DNA of 7,062 nucleotides from an uncultured Odoribacter sp. (GTDB lineage Bacteria; Bacteroidota; Bacteroidia; Bacteroidales; Marinifilaceae): NCBI GenBank assembly GCA_934725835.1, contig CAKVCR010000149.1, positions 1 through 7,062 on the forward strand. The letters are read 5' to 3'. Both the position numbers and the translations under genes were made by a program. Below the pieces are notes generated by a model that was given only the letters and a program-made list of their open reading frames with translations, had not been told where the DNA came from and did no database searches. Positions 7,041-7,062 of the stretch are shown one piece after another (position 1 is the stretch's first letter; each line of letters starts with the position of its first letter).

Positions 7041-7048
7041 CATAAATA
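7041..7048 (-). promoter_or_regulatory. Possible -7 element of the sigma gene promoter
   Basis: On the minus strand TATTTATG matches the Bacteroides -7 consensus TAnnTTTG at five of six defined bases and lies 25 bp upstream of the sigma ATG, a sensible distance for a short leader. The matching -33 TTTG element would fall beyond the window end, so the promoter cannot be confirmed. In such AT-rich DNA a chance match is easy. Confidence 0.25.
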
Positions 7049-7062
7049 ATATTCAAAAATAA

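Noticed and set aside
1..7062. Search for mobile elements, CRISPR arrays, tRNA or rRNA genes, and toxin-antitoxin or defence genes
   Set aside because: Nothing of the kind is visible; the window is filled by five co-directional genes of one uptake and signalling locus with uniform composition.

Overview
The window looks like part of a genome from the phylum Bacteroidota, most likely order Bacteroidales. The reasons are an intact SusC/SusD outer-membrane nutrient-uptake pair, a Bacteroides-type ECF sigma factor with a long-form FecR anti-sigma factor, moderately AT-rich DNA (about 40% G+C by eye), and mostly weak A-rich translation leaders. The genus cannot be fixed from sequence alone. Everything is on the minus strand, so the biological order runs from high to low coordinates.

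Layout in transcription order: an ECF sigma-70 factor (7015-6452); a 39-bp gap with a 7-bp inverted repeat; a FecR-type transmembrane anti-sigma factor (6412-5243); a 70-bp gap with short direct repeats that probably holds the promoter of the transport genes; a SusC/RagA TonB-dependent transporter with an N-terminal STN signalling domain (5172-1873); a SusD/RagB substrate-binding lipoprotein (1860-364) 12 bp further on; and the first 119 codons of a DUF4843-type lipoprotein (358 to beyond base 1) 5 bp after that. All four complete genes are intact, with no frameshift, insertion sequence, tRNA, CRISPR array or phage gene. Coding density is near total and no gene-free stretch exceeds 70 bp.

How the parts work together (from family knowledge): SusC and SusD form an outer-membrane 'pedal-bin' importer, with SusD as the surface lid that captures ligand and SusC as the TonB-driven channel. 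The SusC STN domain lies in the periplasm and can touch the C-terminal periplasmic part of FecR, which then releases the ECF sigma factor to transcribe susCD and the genes after them. This is cell-surface signalling of the FecI/FecR/FecA type. The DUF4843 gene after susD, with no glycoside hydrolase visible, leans toward a cargo other than a typical polysaccharide, such as peptide or protein, but the rest of the operon lies beyond base 1.

I do not see a clearly new system. The points most worth following are a visible STN-like pattern in both signalling partners, a Gly-Thr dipeptide in FecR that may be a self-cleavage site, the small repeats in the two regulatory gaps, the unknown cargo, and a wrong start that automated annotation could give to susC.
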